64,000 bases of DNA from Moringa oleifera (taxonomy: Eukaryota; Streptophyta; Magnoliopsida; Brassicales; Moringaceae). The notes beneath the pieces are model-generated. The model saw only the letters and a list, made by a program, of their open reading frames with translations, was not told the DNA's origin and searched no databases. The stretch is taken from assembly GCA_021397835.1 (NCBI GenBank), contig JAJFZO010000168.1:3472001-3536000 (forward strand), written 5' to 3'. Made by a program: the position numbers and the translations under genes. Below are positions 50,750 to 63,312 of the stretch, in pieces (positions within the stretch are counted from its first letter, which is position 1; every line of letters begins with the position of its first letter).

Positions 50750-52135
50750 TTGCAAATGCATTTTAGTTTTGTGCATGTTTGTTTAACTATTATGGATTTG
50801 TAGTGACTTATTTTATACTAATAACACATTATTTTTTATGATAGTGAGTTATCATAAATACGTATAAGTGATTTTGTTTTACAATAACATTTGTATACTG
50901 TGAGTTATATGCTTACATTTTGGATGATAATGATTTATTATGGCATATAACTATCAAGTTATGATAAATCCTGCTAATGACTTAATATGGATTATAGTTT
51001 ACTTTTTTTGGTGTGGTGGTGTGCTGTCATATTTCATAATGAATTACTACTTTTGAAAATAACTTACATTATCATGTATGCAAAATATTTTTAGAGACTA
51101 CTACTAAGTTAATAAGTAATGTCTTATTCATTATGTAGGATAATCAACGAGATTCGAGTATTGATATCATTTAACAAAAAATGAGTTGATGATGATTTGA
51201 ATTGGCGACATGTTAATAATACTATGCAAAATAAATGAGTGATGAAAGAGCTTATCATATAATAAATTGGTTAAACATGTTAAATCAATTTTTGATGGCA
51301 AAATATTTTAATTATCACATTAAGTTAGACAGTTTAATTAGAATGGATAACAGCAAGCTATGAACGAAGGTGTCAAACAATAACAACGATAAATTCTTAT
51401 CGCATAACCATATGACAAGTCTTTAAAGGATTATTTGCACACTCATCTTGAAGAACATAGACCAAAATGTCTATTATGAAAATAAATGCAATGATGAAAT
51501 AGATGTAGTGCTGACAAGAATTGATCAATTCAGATTCCAAACTGGCAACAATGAGGCAAGCTTGTTTTGTCATTATGAATTTACAATAAATGACATAAAT
51601 GTGCATAATAAATTTGAAATACTTTGTGATGAGGCGCTACTAACCGACGTGATGAAGAAGTATTATGTAATACTAATGCAAACAAGTATAGTTTTAATAA
51701 TCTATTGTATTGTCATAATGAATTAACTTAAAAATAGTGACTTTTTATTACTTATTGGTACATTGAATATATTATCAACTTCATTAATAAGTGATAATGC
51801 ATCAATTCTTCTTGCAAAATTCGTACTAATTACATACAACCGAATAGTGATTTATAATACTATCAGAATGACTTATTGTAATGCCATAATGATTTATTCC
51901 AAAAAATAGTAATTTATTATTGTCTAGTTAGTATATGAAGTACATAGCCAAGTTCATGTCTAAGGAGATAATACATATTAATCACTATTCAACTTAAAAT
52001 AACTTAAAATGGTAAAACAATTTATATCATTTAACTTTGAATGAGATTTCACAATTTATTCAAATTACTACTTATTTTGTTGGTATTTCATAATAATTTA
52101 CTGTTGAGTTTATAAGCACTTACTATTTGATTAGT
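50750..52135 (+). repeat. region of dispersed degenerate TGAYTTAT motifs
   Basis: A motif close to A-A/G-T-G-A-C/T-TTAT recurs roughly ten times in direct orientation with irregular spacing (for example near 50800, 50845, 50928, 50974, 51035, 51740, 51845, 51867, 51888). It is often followed by AT-rich sequence with a GCCATA or GGCATA. A 92-codon open frame at 51448-51726 has no recognisable domain. The origin is unknown; worn transposon sequence is one possibility. Confidence 0.4.
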
Positions 52136-52139
52136 AAAT

Positions 52140-52373
52140 CATAAAGTCATGGATTATTGCTCAAAGATAATACTATTGTCAATGAAAACAATGTTAAAGT
52201 CTTATGGATAATAAAAGCAGTGGAGATTGTTCTTATTAGGATTAAAGGAGCAAAGGCAAGATTGTGACTTGGCCTTTTTCATGGTAGGGAATGGATACCA
52301 TTGCTCCCATGGGTGGCGCTTCATTGTTGAAAGAGGTATCATTATCGATTGAACGTTTGCTAGGAAGAGACAT
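52140..52373 (-). pseudogene. CUL4 exon 1 pseudogene fragment
   Basis: The minus strand opens MSLPSKRS at 52373, against MSLPTKRS in CUL4, and then shows the same order of features: a Ser/Asn-rich stretch, MKKAKSQ, PNKN, DF and IIF motifs, with small indels and at least one stop between them. The sequence upstream of its ATG also matches the CUL4 leader. Only the first part of exon 1 is present. With no cullin repeats it cannot make a cullin. It is a DNA-level duplicate of the gene's 5' end. Confidence 0.85.
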
Positions 52374-52572
52374 GAAATAACAAAGTGTGATCAATAGGAA
52401 ATTATAAAAACAAGCAACAGAAAAACTATATTGAAAAAAGAAACAAACGACACAAAAGGAGACCTGAGAGTTAAGAATGGAAGTCAATATGTTAGAGAAA
52501 GATTTATTTTTTTCTCCTTTAATTGGAATAGCTTTTTTGTCTTAGTAAATTCTTGAATCTTAATTAATTTTT

Positions 52573-53099
52573 GGATAAATATAATTTAAGATCTTAAGTT
52601 TTACTAACTCTCTTCAATAAAACTTTAACTTTTAAAATGTTTTCAAACAAACTTTGATTTATAAATTTGAATTAAATTGTTCAAAAATTAAAGATATTTA
52701 AATTAAAAATATTTTATAATAAATTTCAACTTAAAATTTTTTATAAATATAAAAAAATAAATATTTTAGGTATCATAAAAAAAATTCAAAATTTTTAAGA
52801 ATTGAAAGTAGTTTTTAAAAAAGTTTATAATATTAAAATTTTTAAAAATTTATGAAAATAACTCGTTAATCAAAAATTATTCAAATTTAACAAATAAAAT
52901 AAAAATAAAATTTAAAATCTATTTAATTTATTTTTGTAAGTATTTTAATAATAAAGATATTATTAAGTTTTTACAATCATTTCTATCAAGTTTTAATTTG
53001 TACAAAATTAACATATGAAAGTTTGTTTAGAGATGTTTTAAAAGGTAAAGTTTGACCGAAAAGAGAGTGCAAAATTCATGATTTAAAATAATATTATCT
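52573..53099. mobile_element. foldback MITE A, 527 bp, 9-bp target duplication
   Basis: Terminal inverted repeats of about 100 bp: the left arm starts GGATAAATATAATTTAAGAT, and the right arm, reverse complemented, starts AGATAATATTATTTTAAAT. Both arms contain CTCTCTT, AAACTTTA and CTTTTAAAA, then AAACAAACTTT. It is flanked by the identical nonamer TTAATTTTT at 52564-52572 and 53100-53108. Long TIRs with a 9-bp duplication point to the Mutator-like superfamily. There is no coding capacity. The CUL4 promoter copy at about 47880 preserves the uninterrupted site. Confidence 0.8.
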
Positions 53100-53217
53100 T
53101 TAATTTTTTAAAAAAAATTTGATGTAATTTTAACTATCTCAAATTTTGAATTTTTTTATTTTTAACCTAATAATATCTAATATTTATACAATTTTAAAAT
53201 GTATATATTTATCATTT

Positions 53218-53732
53218 AGATAAAGATTATGCAAAACCTTAAATTATACCATATATTACCAAACTTAATACTTAAAAAATGATAAATCGAATTTTGAACT
53301 ATCAATTTGAATCAAATTAAATTTTATCAAAAAACTGAAAAAATAAAATATTTAAATTAGAGATTTTACATAATGAATTTTAGCTTAAAATTTTTTGAAT
53401 ATGTAAATAAATATTTAAACAATCATCGCAAAAAAAATTTAAGAACTAAAATATTTTTTTAAAAAAATTATTATATCAAAATTTTGAAAAACTAATAAAA
53501 AATAACTTCAAAGTTGGAAATTATTAAAATTTTAAAAATAAAATTGAAATAGAATATAGAATTTATATTCTAAATATTTAACAATAAAAATACCCTTAAT
53601 TTTTTAAAATTGTTTAACCCAAATTTAATTTGATTTAAATTGATAATTCAACATTTGATTTATCATTTTTTAATTATCAAGATTCGATTGGTAATATAGG
53701 ATGTAATACAAGGTTTTATATAATCGTTATCC
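53218..53732. mobile_element. foldback MITE B, 515 bp
   Basis: Inverted terminal repeats of about 95-100 bp: left AGATAAAGATTATGCAAAACC; right, reverse complemented, GGATAACGATTATATAAAACC. The arms share CCATATATTACCAA (CCTATATTACCAA in the right arm) and AAAAAATGATAAATC. Flanking nonamers TTATCATTT and TTATTTTTT match at seven of nine positions. Its GATAA terminus resembles that of MITE A, so both probably belong to one Mutator-like group. The empty site is visible near 47980. Confidence 0.78.
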
Positions 53733-54215
53733 TTATTTTTTTTTAATAAAGCAAATATACATATATATATATATACATCAAAATATTCTCGAAAAAAAAT
53801 TGTTCTACAATTTTAGATTTACTTCAATTTAACTCACTCATTATATTTTGGCACAAAACTTAAATAAATTTCATAACAAAATTATAATTCTAAAATATAT
53901 ATTAAAATTACGGAATTCACATAATTAGTTATTAACGAAACAACTTTTTACTAATACATGTTTTTAAAAATATATTTTATTTGAGATAATCTTTTCATGG
54001 CATAAATTATAATTTTAAAAAAAAATTATTTCATAATGTTAATTAACATTTTTAATGTGATTCACACATCCTGTCAAACACAATCTACTAAAAAAAAAAA
54101 GGCTTAACTGTAAGTCATCAACCTACATATTTTGAAAACCTAACAGCTATGTATGATTTGCTTATATGTAAACTTATCTGTAGATGTAATTCTAATTTTT
54201 TAATTTACAATTTTG

Positions 54216-57200
54216 TTTTAATTAAAATTTTCATTTTGATTTGAGAATTGTTGCATTTCATTTTTGCTTTGAAGTATGATTAAAAATAAATCATAATTTT
54301 TAATTAGTAACATGATAATTTACGCATTGGTTTATTACATGAGAGACATGCATAATAGAATGTTTTTAATATTTATTTAAGTTTTAAAACCATTTATTCA
54401 ATTAAATTTAGATTTTAATTTATGTTTTATATTTATATTTTAATTTCATATAAAGTGAAGAGAGCTCATTACAAAACTCAATAAAAATGAAAAACCATAC
54501 TTAGGTAATAAGCCATACTTAATCATCAACTATTTAAAATTTTTCCATAAAATAATAGGACACGATATTATTAGATGTCACGTTAAGCATATATATTTAT
54601 ATAACGAATCTTCATAAAGTGTACCATATTTATTTAATAACTTTTTGGCTTCTTTTTATACAGATAAAATTAAATTAAAAAAAGATTATATTAGTAGTGT
54701 AATGTGTTTTTTGTAATATAAGATATGATACGATTAAGATTAATTTTAAATTATTTTAATATTTTTTATATTGAAAAATAATACAATGAAATATTTATCA
54801 TAAATTTAGATTATATAATAATTAATTGTTAAAAGGAATAGTAAATTAATTTTTTTATTATACTTTCCCATACTTTTAACTTAAAAAGATATAATTATGA
54901 ACTAATTTTGTAAATATGAATAATAAATAAAAATTAGTTGTAAACATTTAATCAATTAAGTTAACATCTTTAAAAAAGTTAGATTAATTTAAAATGATTT
55001 TTTATTTAAAATAATTTAAAATTAGAATAAAATAATACAATATAAGATTTATTACAAATTTGAATTACATTATAATTAATTATTTATTTATTTTAATATT
55101 TGTATAGTTTTAAAATGTTTTCATATTATTTTTAAGATCAATTTATTCATTTAATGATATTAAATTACCTAAATTTTTGATAGAAAACATTGGTTTTAGA
55201 GAGAGGAAGTTGGTTTCAAAGACAAAAACCCATGTGTAGTTGTTTCCCCAACGGAATCGAATATCAAAAAACAAATTTGATGATAAAAAAAAGAAAAATA
55301 ATAAGATCTTGATTTGTAATACTTAGATAAATAAATAATTAAAATAATGCTAGATTTGAGATTTGGCTTCAAAATCCAAAAGTTAGGTTTAAAAAAAGGA
55401 AGAACATAATTTCGAAAATGGTGTTTTTCAAAATGACCATTTTACCCTTAAAAGTTCTCAATTTACGCTAAGTAAATTTAAAATAAATAAATAAAAGATT
55501 CATTTTATAAAAAATTAAATAAATAAGCTTTAAGAAAAATTCAATTCAATTCTTTTATTTAGAGACTTTGTAAAATTCAAAGTGTGTTTGAAAATAAAGT
55601 GTACACTGTATAGTCTTAAATAACAGTTTCTTTTAGCTATTTTTGTTTTTAATAATTGATAAAAGAAACTGAATTATAAATTTATAATTTCAAAATATGA
55701 TAATATCCCAATTAATTGAATCAATAGTCAGTATTCCCTATTATGATGCCACTAAACCAAAATCACTTGAACTTGTAAGGTTGTCGTTCCTGATATGGAC
55801 CAACATAGATATTAATTAACATGCTAATTAAAGCATGTCTTCTTTTTCAGCCATACATAGCATAATTATGATATGATAATTTTATTTTTTTTTTTGTTTT
55901 TCATTTTTCTTTTATTTGTATTTTCAAGGTCTTTGCTATTGGGCTTCACATCTAGGAAATTACAAGGACCAGCACATCAGTACTTGGATTAAGATGATTG
56001 ACCAATTGAACTTATTAAAAGGGCTTGGACCCATGATATTTTGGTTGTACTTTACTCTAACCTTGGGAGAATTCAATTGGTACAACCTCCTCAAAAAATA
56101 TTATACTAGCAACATGTATTTATTTAAAGTTTTAATTTGAACAAAATTAAATTAATTCTACACTTTAAATTAGAATAAGATAATATGTAGTTAAAACTTT
56201 GCTTTTGCTTCTTGTGCCATCAGCTTTAACTCTTTTTTCTTGTTAGATGACTTCCCCAGTTGAATAACAAAATGTTTTCTTATGATATTGATTTTTAGAG
56301 CACCTCGAGACTAAATTTAATATTGTTTTAGTGTTAAAAGTGTTTTTTAAAATATATTTTTTATTTTTAACACATTATAATAAATTAAAGTAATTAATAT
56401 TTTTAATAATATTTTATGATTATTATCATTAAATTATATTTATAATATTAAACCATATTCATAAATAAATTATATTATATTAAATATTAAATATTAATAT
56501 TACTTTAAAATTCTTGATGAAATATGTTCAACAATGTAATTTGATGTTATACAGTTCACAACTCTATTTTGTATTTTTGAGATAAAAGATATGCCACTGG
56601 AGGGGAAAATTTTACTTTACCAACACTATTTTGATGTTATATACAATGTCTCGTTCGGATGATGTTTTACGAACTTATGAATAAAATAAATAAATTTAAT
56701 TTATAAAAAATATTCGAAAATGATTAAAGTCTTTGCTATTTTAAAATGTATTGTTTTTTTTTAAAAAAAATTAACATAATATATTATTAAAAAATACTTT
56801 AATCTTTTATTAAAAAGAATAAGTACAAGCTCAAATCAGCAAAAAAAAAAAAAATCTTCTTCCATCCAAAAATTAATAAATCACTAACTAATCTTATACT
56901 TAATTTACTTGAAATTTTAACATTAATGAAAGGGAGATGATAATAGACTGCCCCTGTGGCAATGTTTACATTAACTAAAATGGATTAAGTTTTACCTTAC
57001 TATGTTATATTTATATATGACGTGAAACAGCTCATAGTTAAAGAGTTTCTTCTCATTACAAAGTCTTTAATAATAGGCCCAATGTCATGGTCCATGGACC
57101 AATGGGCTATGAATGCACATTTGATTTAGTGTTTCCTCATTGGATCCAGTCTAGTCATGCCCATCTATGCATTGAATTGCAAGGTCTAATTATTTGCCAT

Positions 57201-60200
57201 TGACTTTAGGGTATCACTCATCAATCAATTGACCCTAACTTTGCTTAATGGTTGGTCCTCAATCTCTCTAAACCAAAACTTGATGGATCGTACCTACTTT
57301 TGATAACAAAAATTAATGAAAAAATTGTTAATTAATGTTATTAAAACTTTTTCTAATATAGTTTATAGCAATATATTAATTTGGTTGTTACATTTTTTTC
57401 TTTTATAATTTTATGACTTCCATTTTTTTTCACATTTAATAGTATAGATGAATATATATTGATGTATGCCAATGATGGAACTACAATTTTATCTATTATA
57501 ATTTTTTAACAGTTTTATAATGTATTTATGATATACAAAAAAAAATCATATACATATTTATTTTTTAATCGTGTTTTTTCTCACTATTATGAAATTTTTG
57601 AATTTGATTATATAAGTTTTAATTTACCTATAATAATGTAAAAAATTTATTAAATAAATATTTTTTTACCTCATCTACACACAATCACATTAATAGACAA
57701 TCGTTTTTACTTAAAGCTATTGATTTATATTATGATTCTCATCTCCTTTTTTATCTTAAATGCATGTATAGTAACTAAGAGATCTATATTAATGTTAGTT
57801 CCATAAAAAATGAGGCAACTTTAATAAGTAGGTCCAAATCCAATAACATTCAAGTTAATTGTGGAGGAAACCTAAAAGATGTTTTGAATAGGGAAGATTA
57901 AGAGAAACATTGTGACATAAACATGGACCCTGCCTATCTAGATCATGACCTTTGCTAGATGGATACCACCTTCAAAAGCAATACCTTCGATCACTGGCTT
58001 TTCTTTCCAACTAATTGGTTCATGTACCAATAACCATTCTTGCTTTTCATTTCTCTCATTTGCCTTATCTTCTCACATCTCTTCATGATAACCACATTAT
58101 GTCTCACCTTTTTTTGGCAAGTAACAAGCATCTATTATTATTCATGACTTATACCATAATTAGAATTTCAAGAAAATTCATAATAACTATTTGAAAAGTT
58201 TAAAATTTTTAAATTAATTTTTTTTTTTGCGTAAAAACTTTGAAGATCAGAGTTAATTAATTTATTTCTCTTTTAATTAACTCATAAGGTATTGTTGATC
58301 ATTTTGATTATAACCATACAGTTCTATTCCCTTACACTTACAAGTTTTTTGGAGATTTGAAATTACAAAATAACTCTAAAAGCGTTCCATAAAGATAAAA
58401 GATCGCTAGACTTATATTATATCTTGTTGATTGGTTAATAGACAATGCGAGACTTTCAACATAACTAGTTATCATAATTTGATATGCAATGTATATTATC
58501 AAAATTGACTTAATTTATTACTTATATATTTTATCAAATGTTTGCAACAATATTAAGTATTTTTTTAAAATAAATAAAGAATTTCACATGGGGACAATAA
58601 CGTATGTTATCAATTTTAATGGTAAGAATTTTACAAGAATGATGACTTTCCAAGTATCTCTCTCTCTATATATATATTTATATATATATATATATGCAAG
58701 CTATTTAAGTTTTATATAGTATATCTTATGTCTAAGTATTTTAAAAATAAATAATTTTTTTGAAAAAAATAGGTATCTATTTAGAATCTAGCAATTCAAA
58801 CATTATGAATCTCTTGGGAATTGGGAAACTATGATTCTTGCATCCTTAACCGTTAGAATCATTGGATGGGAAAGAGGCATATCTTTGGCCAAACACAATA
58901 GAAGCATGTGCAACTGTGTCGATGAAAGGTACAAGTCACAAACTTTAACAAAAGCATGTCTTTCTTTGCTAAATCTTCTTTAGATAAAAAAGAAGATAGC
59001 ATTGACCACCAGCTAACCAAAGGACATGGTGCTCTTCCATTCTTCCCTTTTTCATTTTGCAGAGCCTAGAAAGAGAGAGATAGAGAGCACTAGCTGGTTG
59101 GATCAAAAGCATAGAAAAAATTGGCAAATCTTACTGTTACAATGTGGTTGATGACAATGGTTGCAAGCTTTTCTTCAAAGGCTCTTTTTTCAACATCGGC
59201 TGCTTCTCTTTCGTTCTTTCTTTCTTTCTTCTTTCTTCCATTTTCAATCTTTGTATAATCAAAATCTTGTTCCCTTTATCTCTTTTACCAGTAGTCAGAT
59301 CACATGCTTGGCTGGGGTGATCCCATATGGTTTAAAGGGCAACAGTACTCGGTTTGCAACTTGTCTCTTGAGCTGATCAAATCTTGGAAAGTTATCTCAC
59401 AAAGTGAACCCTTCACAAGTCTGCGTTCATTGCAGCTCTACTATTCAATCTTTTCCAGTCGGATCTAGCTAAGTAACTTGAAGTAGCTCTAACGACATCC
59501 CTAAGTTACCATTACAAAAGGGTTCAACTTTTTCTTCTTCCTTTTCTCTTTAATGGGGAGAAAATTCTGCAAATAAAGACGATAAAGAAGTTTAACACGG
59601 GTTAATCACTTTAATTGTTGAAAAAAAAAAAAAAAATTTGTGTTGTTGTCTTAACACCTTCACTAACCCAAAAAGGTTTCAAACTGTTGATTTTCTTGTT
59701 AATTTTCCCATTATTAGGGTTTCAAACATATAGACATATAGATATTGTATTGTTTTGAAGTAGATTGATATAAAATCATAAATTAATGATGCCCCATATA
59801 AACAACTAAGGACTTGTTGGGACAAGAGAGGAAAAGCAATATATTCATATAATCATGTTATATATATATATATTATATTAAACTTTCACTAAATATTAAT
59901 TCCATAGAAAATATTATTTTTTATTTGAGTAATTGAAAACTACATTAAAAAAATTTAAGATATGATTGACTAAATTTTAATATTCTCTCTTTTGCACAAA
60001 TTATATACCAAGAAATCTGTCAATATTAAAAACATTGAAAAAAAAAGAGTTAGATATATTTTTTTTAAGCATTGACAGCCATATAAATTTTACCAATATT
60101 TAAAAAGAAAAGAAAAACAAAGGGAAAAAAGGAATATTCAGTTTCTACCAGAGATTAATTTGCTTTATTATATAAATAAGTTAATTACTAAATTAAAGGA

Positions 60201-61780
60201 CCGATGTTTTTTCCCCAAAACTTGTTAAACAACATGGGGAAGCATATATATATATATATACATATATGTATGTATATATATATGAATGCACATATATAAT
60301 ATAGTAAAATATATAAGCTCTGAATCCAAAATATAAATCAAATATTCAACAAATTAATTAAGTAATTCATGAACTCATATTACACCAATATCTAAAATAT
60401 ATTTAATAATGAATTGGTCCTATGATAAATCCAACCTCCAATTCAAGGAATTCATGTTTAATTAATTTTTCATTTTTTTAAATGTTTTTTACAATAAATA
60501 AAATTCTTAAAATTTTCAATAATTGTTGAAATATTATTCTTTCATGTTTACAAAAGTCAATCTCATATAAAAGCTATTCAGCAAATTTAATTAAATAAAT
60601 CAAATTTAAAATAAAACTACATTTTTTAAAAAAGAAAATTGCATGGGCTTGTCGGCAAAACATCAAATTACGTACGACACTTAAATTTGACCTTTTGCAT
60701 CATCACCAAGCCAAAGTTTTTTTTATTTTTAAATATAATTTTTAACAAAAGGACAAGAACAACAGATATGAAAGAGAGTAATTAAGAAGACAAGGACAGA
60801 TACAGTTTCATCAAGTTTTCAATGCATGCAACTCCTTATCCAAATTACCAATGGTAGCTTTAATTGTTCGGTCTAATCACGTCAGTAATCTTTGAATTTC
60901 TCTGGCTAATTCTTGGGTTAATTTACACCTCTTGTCTTGTCTGCTCGGAAAAAAATATTCTATTGCCACTTTATTCTACTTTGGACCCAAATGATTCAAT
61001 GCCGTAAGTCCTTCTCAGCACCTTTCATTATAGATTATTGTTTTAATTTACTTCTCTAATTTCAATTAAAACGACCCGATTGCATTGTTATCCTGATCCC
61101 ATTGATTTAACTGAACTCAATTTTAATTTGATTTTAAATTGGAGAATTTAATTGGCATGAATTTTCAATAAATCTTCAAAAAAATTCAACTCTGACCCTG
61201 ACCAATAAATCCACGTTTTTTTATTGAAATGGATTGCACCCCTTAGAATTATATTGTTTTCATAATTGAACATTTTCAATAAATTTTTTTTTTAAAAAAA
61301 GGGGCATCCACTCAGTCAGCCTTGTTGTCCTGTTAGACGAAAAAAATGAAAAAAAGCAGGGTAGTGACGTAGGAGCAGCATTGCCCTAAAAAGTGCTAGA
61401 ATCTCTTATCATTGAGGTAATAAACTAAGTTGAATTTTTAACCCCCAGCCCCAAATTTAGGGCAATTGCCCATAAATATTTGGTCAATTAGTGGGATTTT
61501 GGGCCTTTGCTTTTGTTCTAAGAAATCGAGCGGGGCTATTCGATCATAATAAAATTTGGGGGAGTTGGCGTGCGTTGGAACCAGACAAGCCAATTGCAAA
61601 AGAAAGCTTGTTGAGAACTTCATGAAGTTGACAACCCCAAGCCATTTAAAGACAACGTTGGCAAGGCAAGCTAAGCCTTAAACCTAACCAAACACCACAG
61701 AAAATTCTAACAAGCAAAGAAAAGTATTCCAAGATTATTCTATCTTCTTCTTCTTCAAAGCTCTGCTCTCCCTTTCATTC
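54216..61780. other. long AT-rich intergenic region
   Basis: About 7.5 kb without a supported gene. Most of it is very AT-rich with short A/T runs. Two less AT-rich islands, 57060-57300 and 57830-58090, have no recognisable coding sequence. The stretch 59040-59500 is GA/CT-rich with transcript-like composition but no open frame of interest and no convincing hairpin. TA microsatellites lie at about 58666-58695 and 60245-60285. The last few hundred bases are the promoter of the GH17 gene. Confidence 0.5.
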
Positions 61781-61793
61781 TCTGGAATCCTGA

Positions 61794-61796
<3 letters not shown>

Positions 61797-61824
<28 letters not shown>
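61797..61824 (+). repeat. (CT)n microsatellite in the GH17 gene leader
   Basis: About 14 CT units ending two bases before the start codon of the beta-1,3-glucanase gene, so within its 5' UTR. CT tracts in plant leaders are common and can affect expression; an effect here is inference. Confidence 0.9.
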
Positions 61825-61826
<2 letters not shown>

Positions 61827-61830
<4 letters not shown>

Positions 61831-63257
61831 CAAGATTTTTTAGCAGCACTCCCGTGATCCATATTTTCCTCCTGTTTTCTGTCACTTTCCCAGGTAATAT
61901 TCTAGCTTTCTTTCCTTTTTTCTTTCTTTTTCCTTGAATCTTGTTTCATTGGTGTGCATTTGGAGCTGAAAGCCATCTGCATTTTGGTTAACTTGTATTC
62001 ATATCTGTGATTCATTGTCTGAATTTGTTGTTAATTCGTGGGTATGCAGAACATGGATTTATCCGAGGAGTGATATCTCTTGGCATCAACTACGGCCAAG
62101 TTGCCAACAATTTGCCTTCACCAGACAAGGTTATCGATCTTCTAACCTCACTTAGGATCAGCAAGGCAAGAATCTACGACACCAATCCTCAAGTGTTAAC
62201 AGCATTTGCCAACTCCAATATAGACCTCATTGTCACAGTTGAGAACCAAATGCTATCAGTCTTAACAGACCCTCAACAGGCACTTCAATGGGCGAACACC
62301 CACATCAAGCCATACTTTCCCGCCACCAAGATAACCGGAATCGCCGTCGGAAACGAGGTTTTCAGCGACGACGACACGAGTCTAGTAGGGTACCTTGTCC
62401 CAGCCATAGTCAGCATCCATGCTGCTCTAACTCAATTAGGCCTAGACAAGTACATTCAAGTCTCTACACCTAATTCTCTCGCAGTTCTCGCTGAATCATA
62501 TCCACCATCAGCAGGTAGCTTCAAGAGTGAGGTCTCAGGGGTTATGTCGCAGCTTTTACAGTTCTTGGCGAGCACCAGGTCACCATTTTGGATCAATGCG
62601 TATCCATATTTTGCTTATAAGGATGACCAAAACAAGGTTCCTTTAGACTACGTGCTCTTTAACCCTAATGCAGGCATGGTTGATCCCTACACCAAGCTCC
62701 ACTACGACAACATGCTGTACGCACAGGTTGATGCAGTCATCGTTGCCATAGCCAGAATGGGTTACGGTGGGATCGAAGTGAGGGTCTCGGAGACTGGGTG
62801 GCCGTCGAAAGGGGACGCTAACGAAATCGGTGCCACAGTCGAAAATGCAGCAATCTACAATAAGAACTTGTTGAGGAGGCAATTTGCCGGTGAAGGTACA
62901 CCCTTAAGGCCAAGCATGCGGCTTGAAATTTACGTGTTCGCTTTGTTCAATGAGGATATGAAGCCTGGACCGACGTCCGAGAGAAACTACGGTCTCTATC
63001 AACCTGACGGAACCATGGCTTACAATGTCGGGCTCTCGGCCTTGTCAGGCACATCATCCGCCTCCATTTCTCTTACTTCCTCTGCAACCAAGGTAAAACC
63101 ATAGGGTTTTTTCTCTTCTTTTCTTTTTCTTCTCTCGTTTAGCAAAAGTACTTTATGCAAATGAACAGAAAAATGCATAGTGGATCACAGGAAAAAGTGT
63201 AAATCCAAGCAACGATCACTCTGTATATACATGTAAAAAGAAAACATTGTAGTTGTA

Positions 63258-63312
<55 letters not shown>

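Larger units (their letters stand above)
52140..54215 (-). repeat. duplicated segment, copy 2: decayed CUL4 5' end and promoter
   Basis: Aligns with 47405-48430 in the same orientation. The copy is about 1 kb longer because two foldback elements (52573-53099 and 53218-53732) sit in it. When these are skipped, the flanking sequence rejoins in step with copy 1, for example TTGAATCTTAATTAATTTT before the first element and AACCTAATA between them. The homologous part after the second element includes CATTATATTTTG and GGCTTAACT. The two copies are separated by about 3.7 kb of unrelated sequence. Confidence 0.85.

Noticed and set aside
59281..59420. Possible miRNA precursor around GATCACATGCTTGGCTGGGG
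   Set aside because: Some resemblance in letters to miR160 or miR167 arms, but no mature sequence matches and no complementary arm was found nearby.
62007..63104. Single-exon start of the GH17 gene at 62007
   Set aside because: That ATG lies within intron 1. The exon at 61827-61893 gives a proper signal peptide and joins in frame at 62050.
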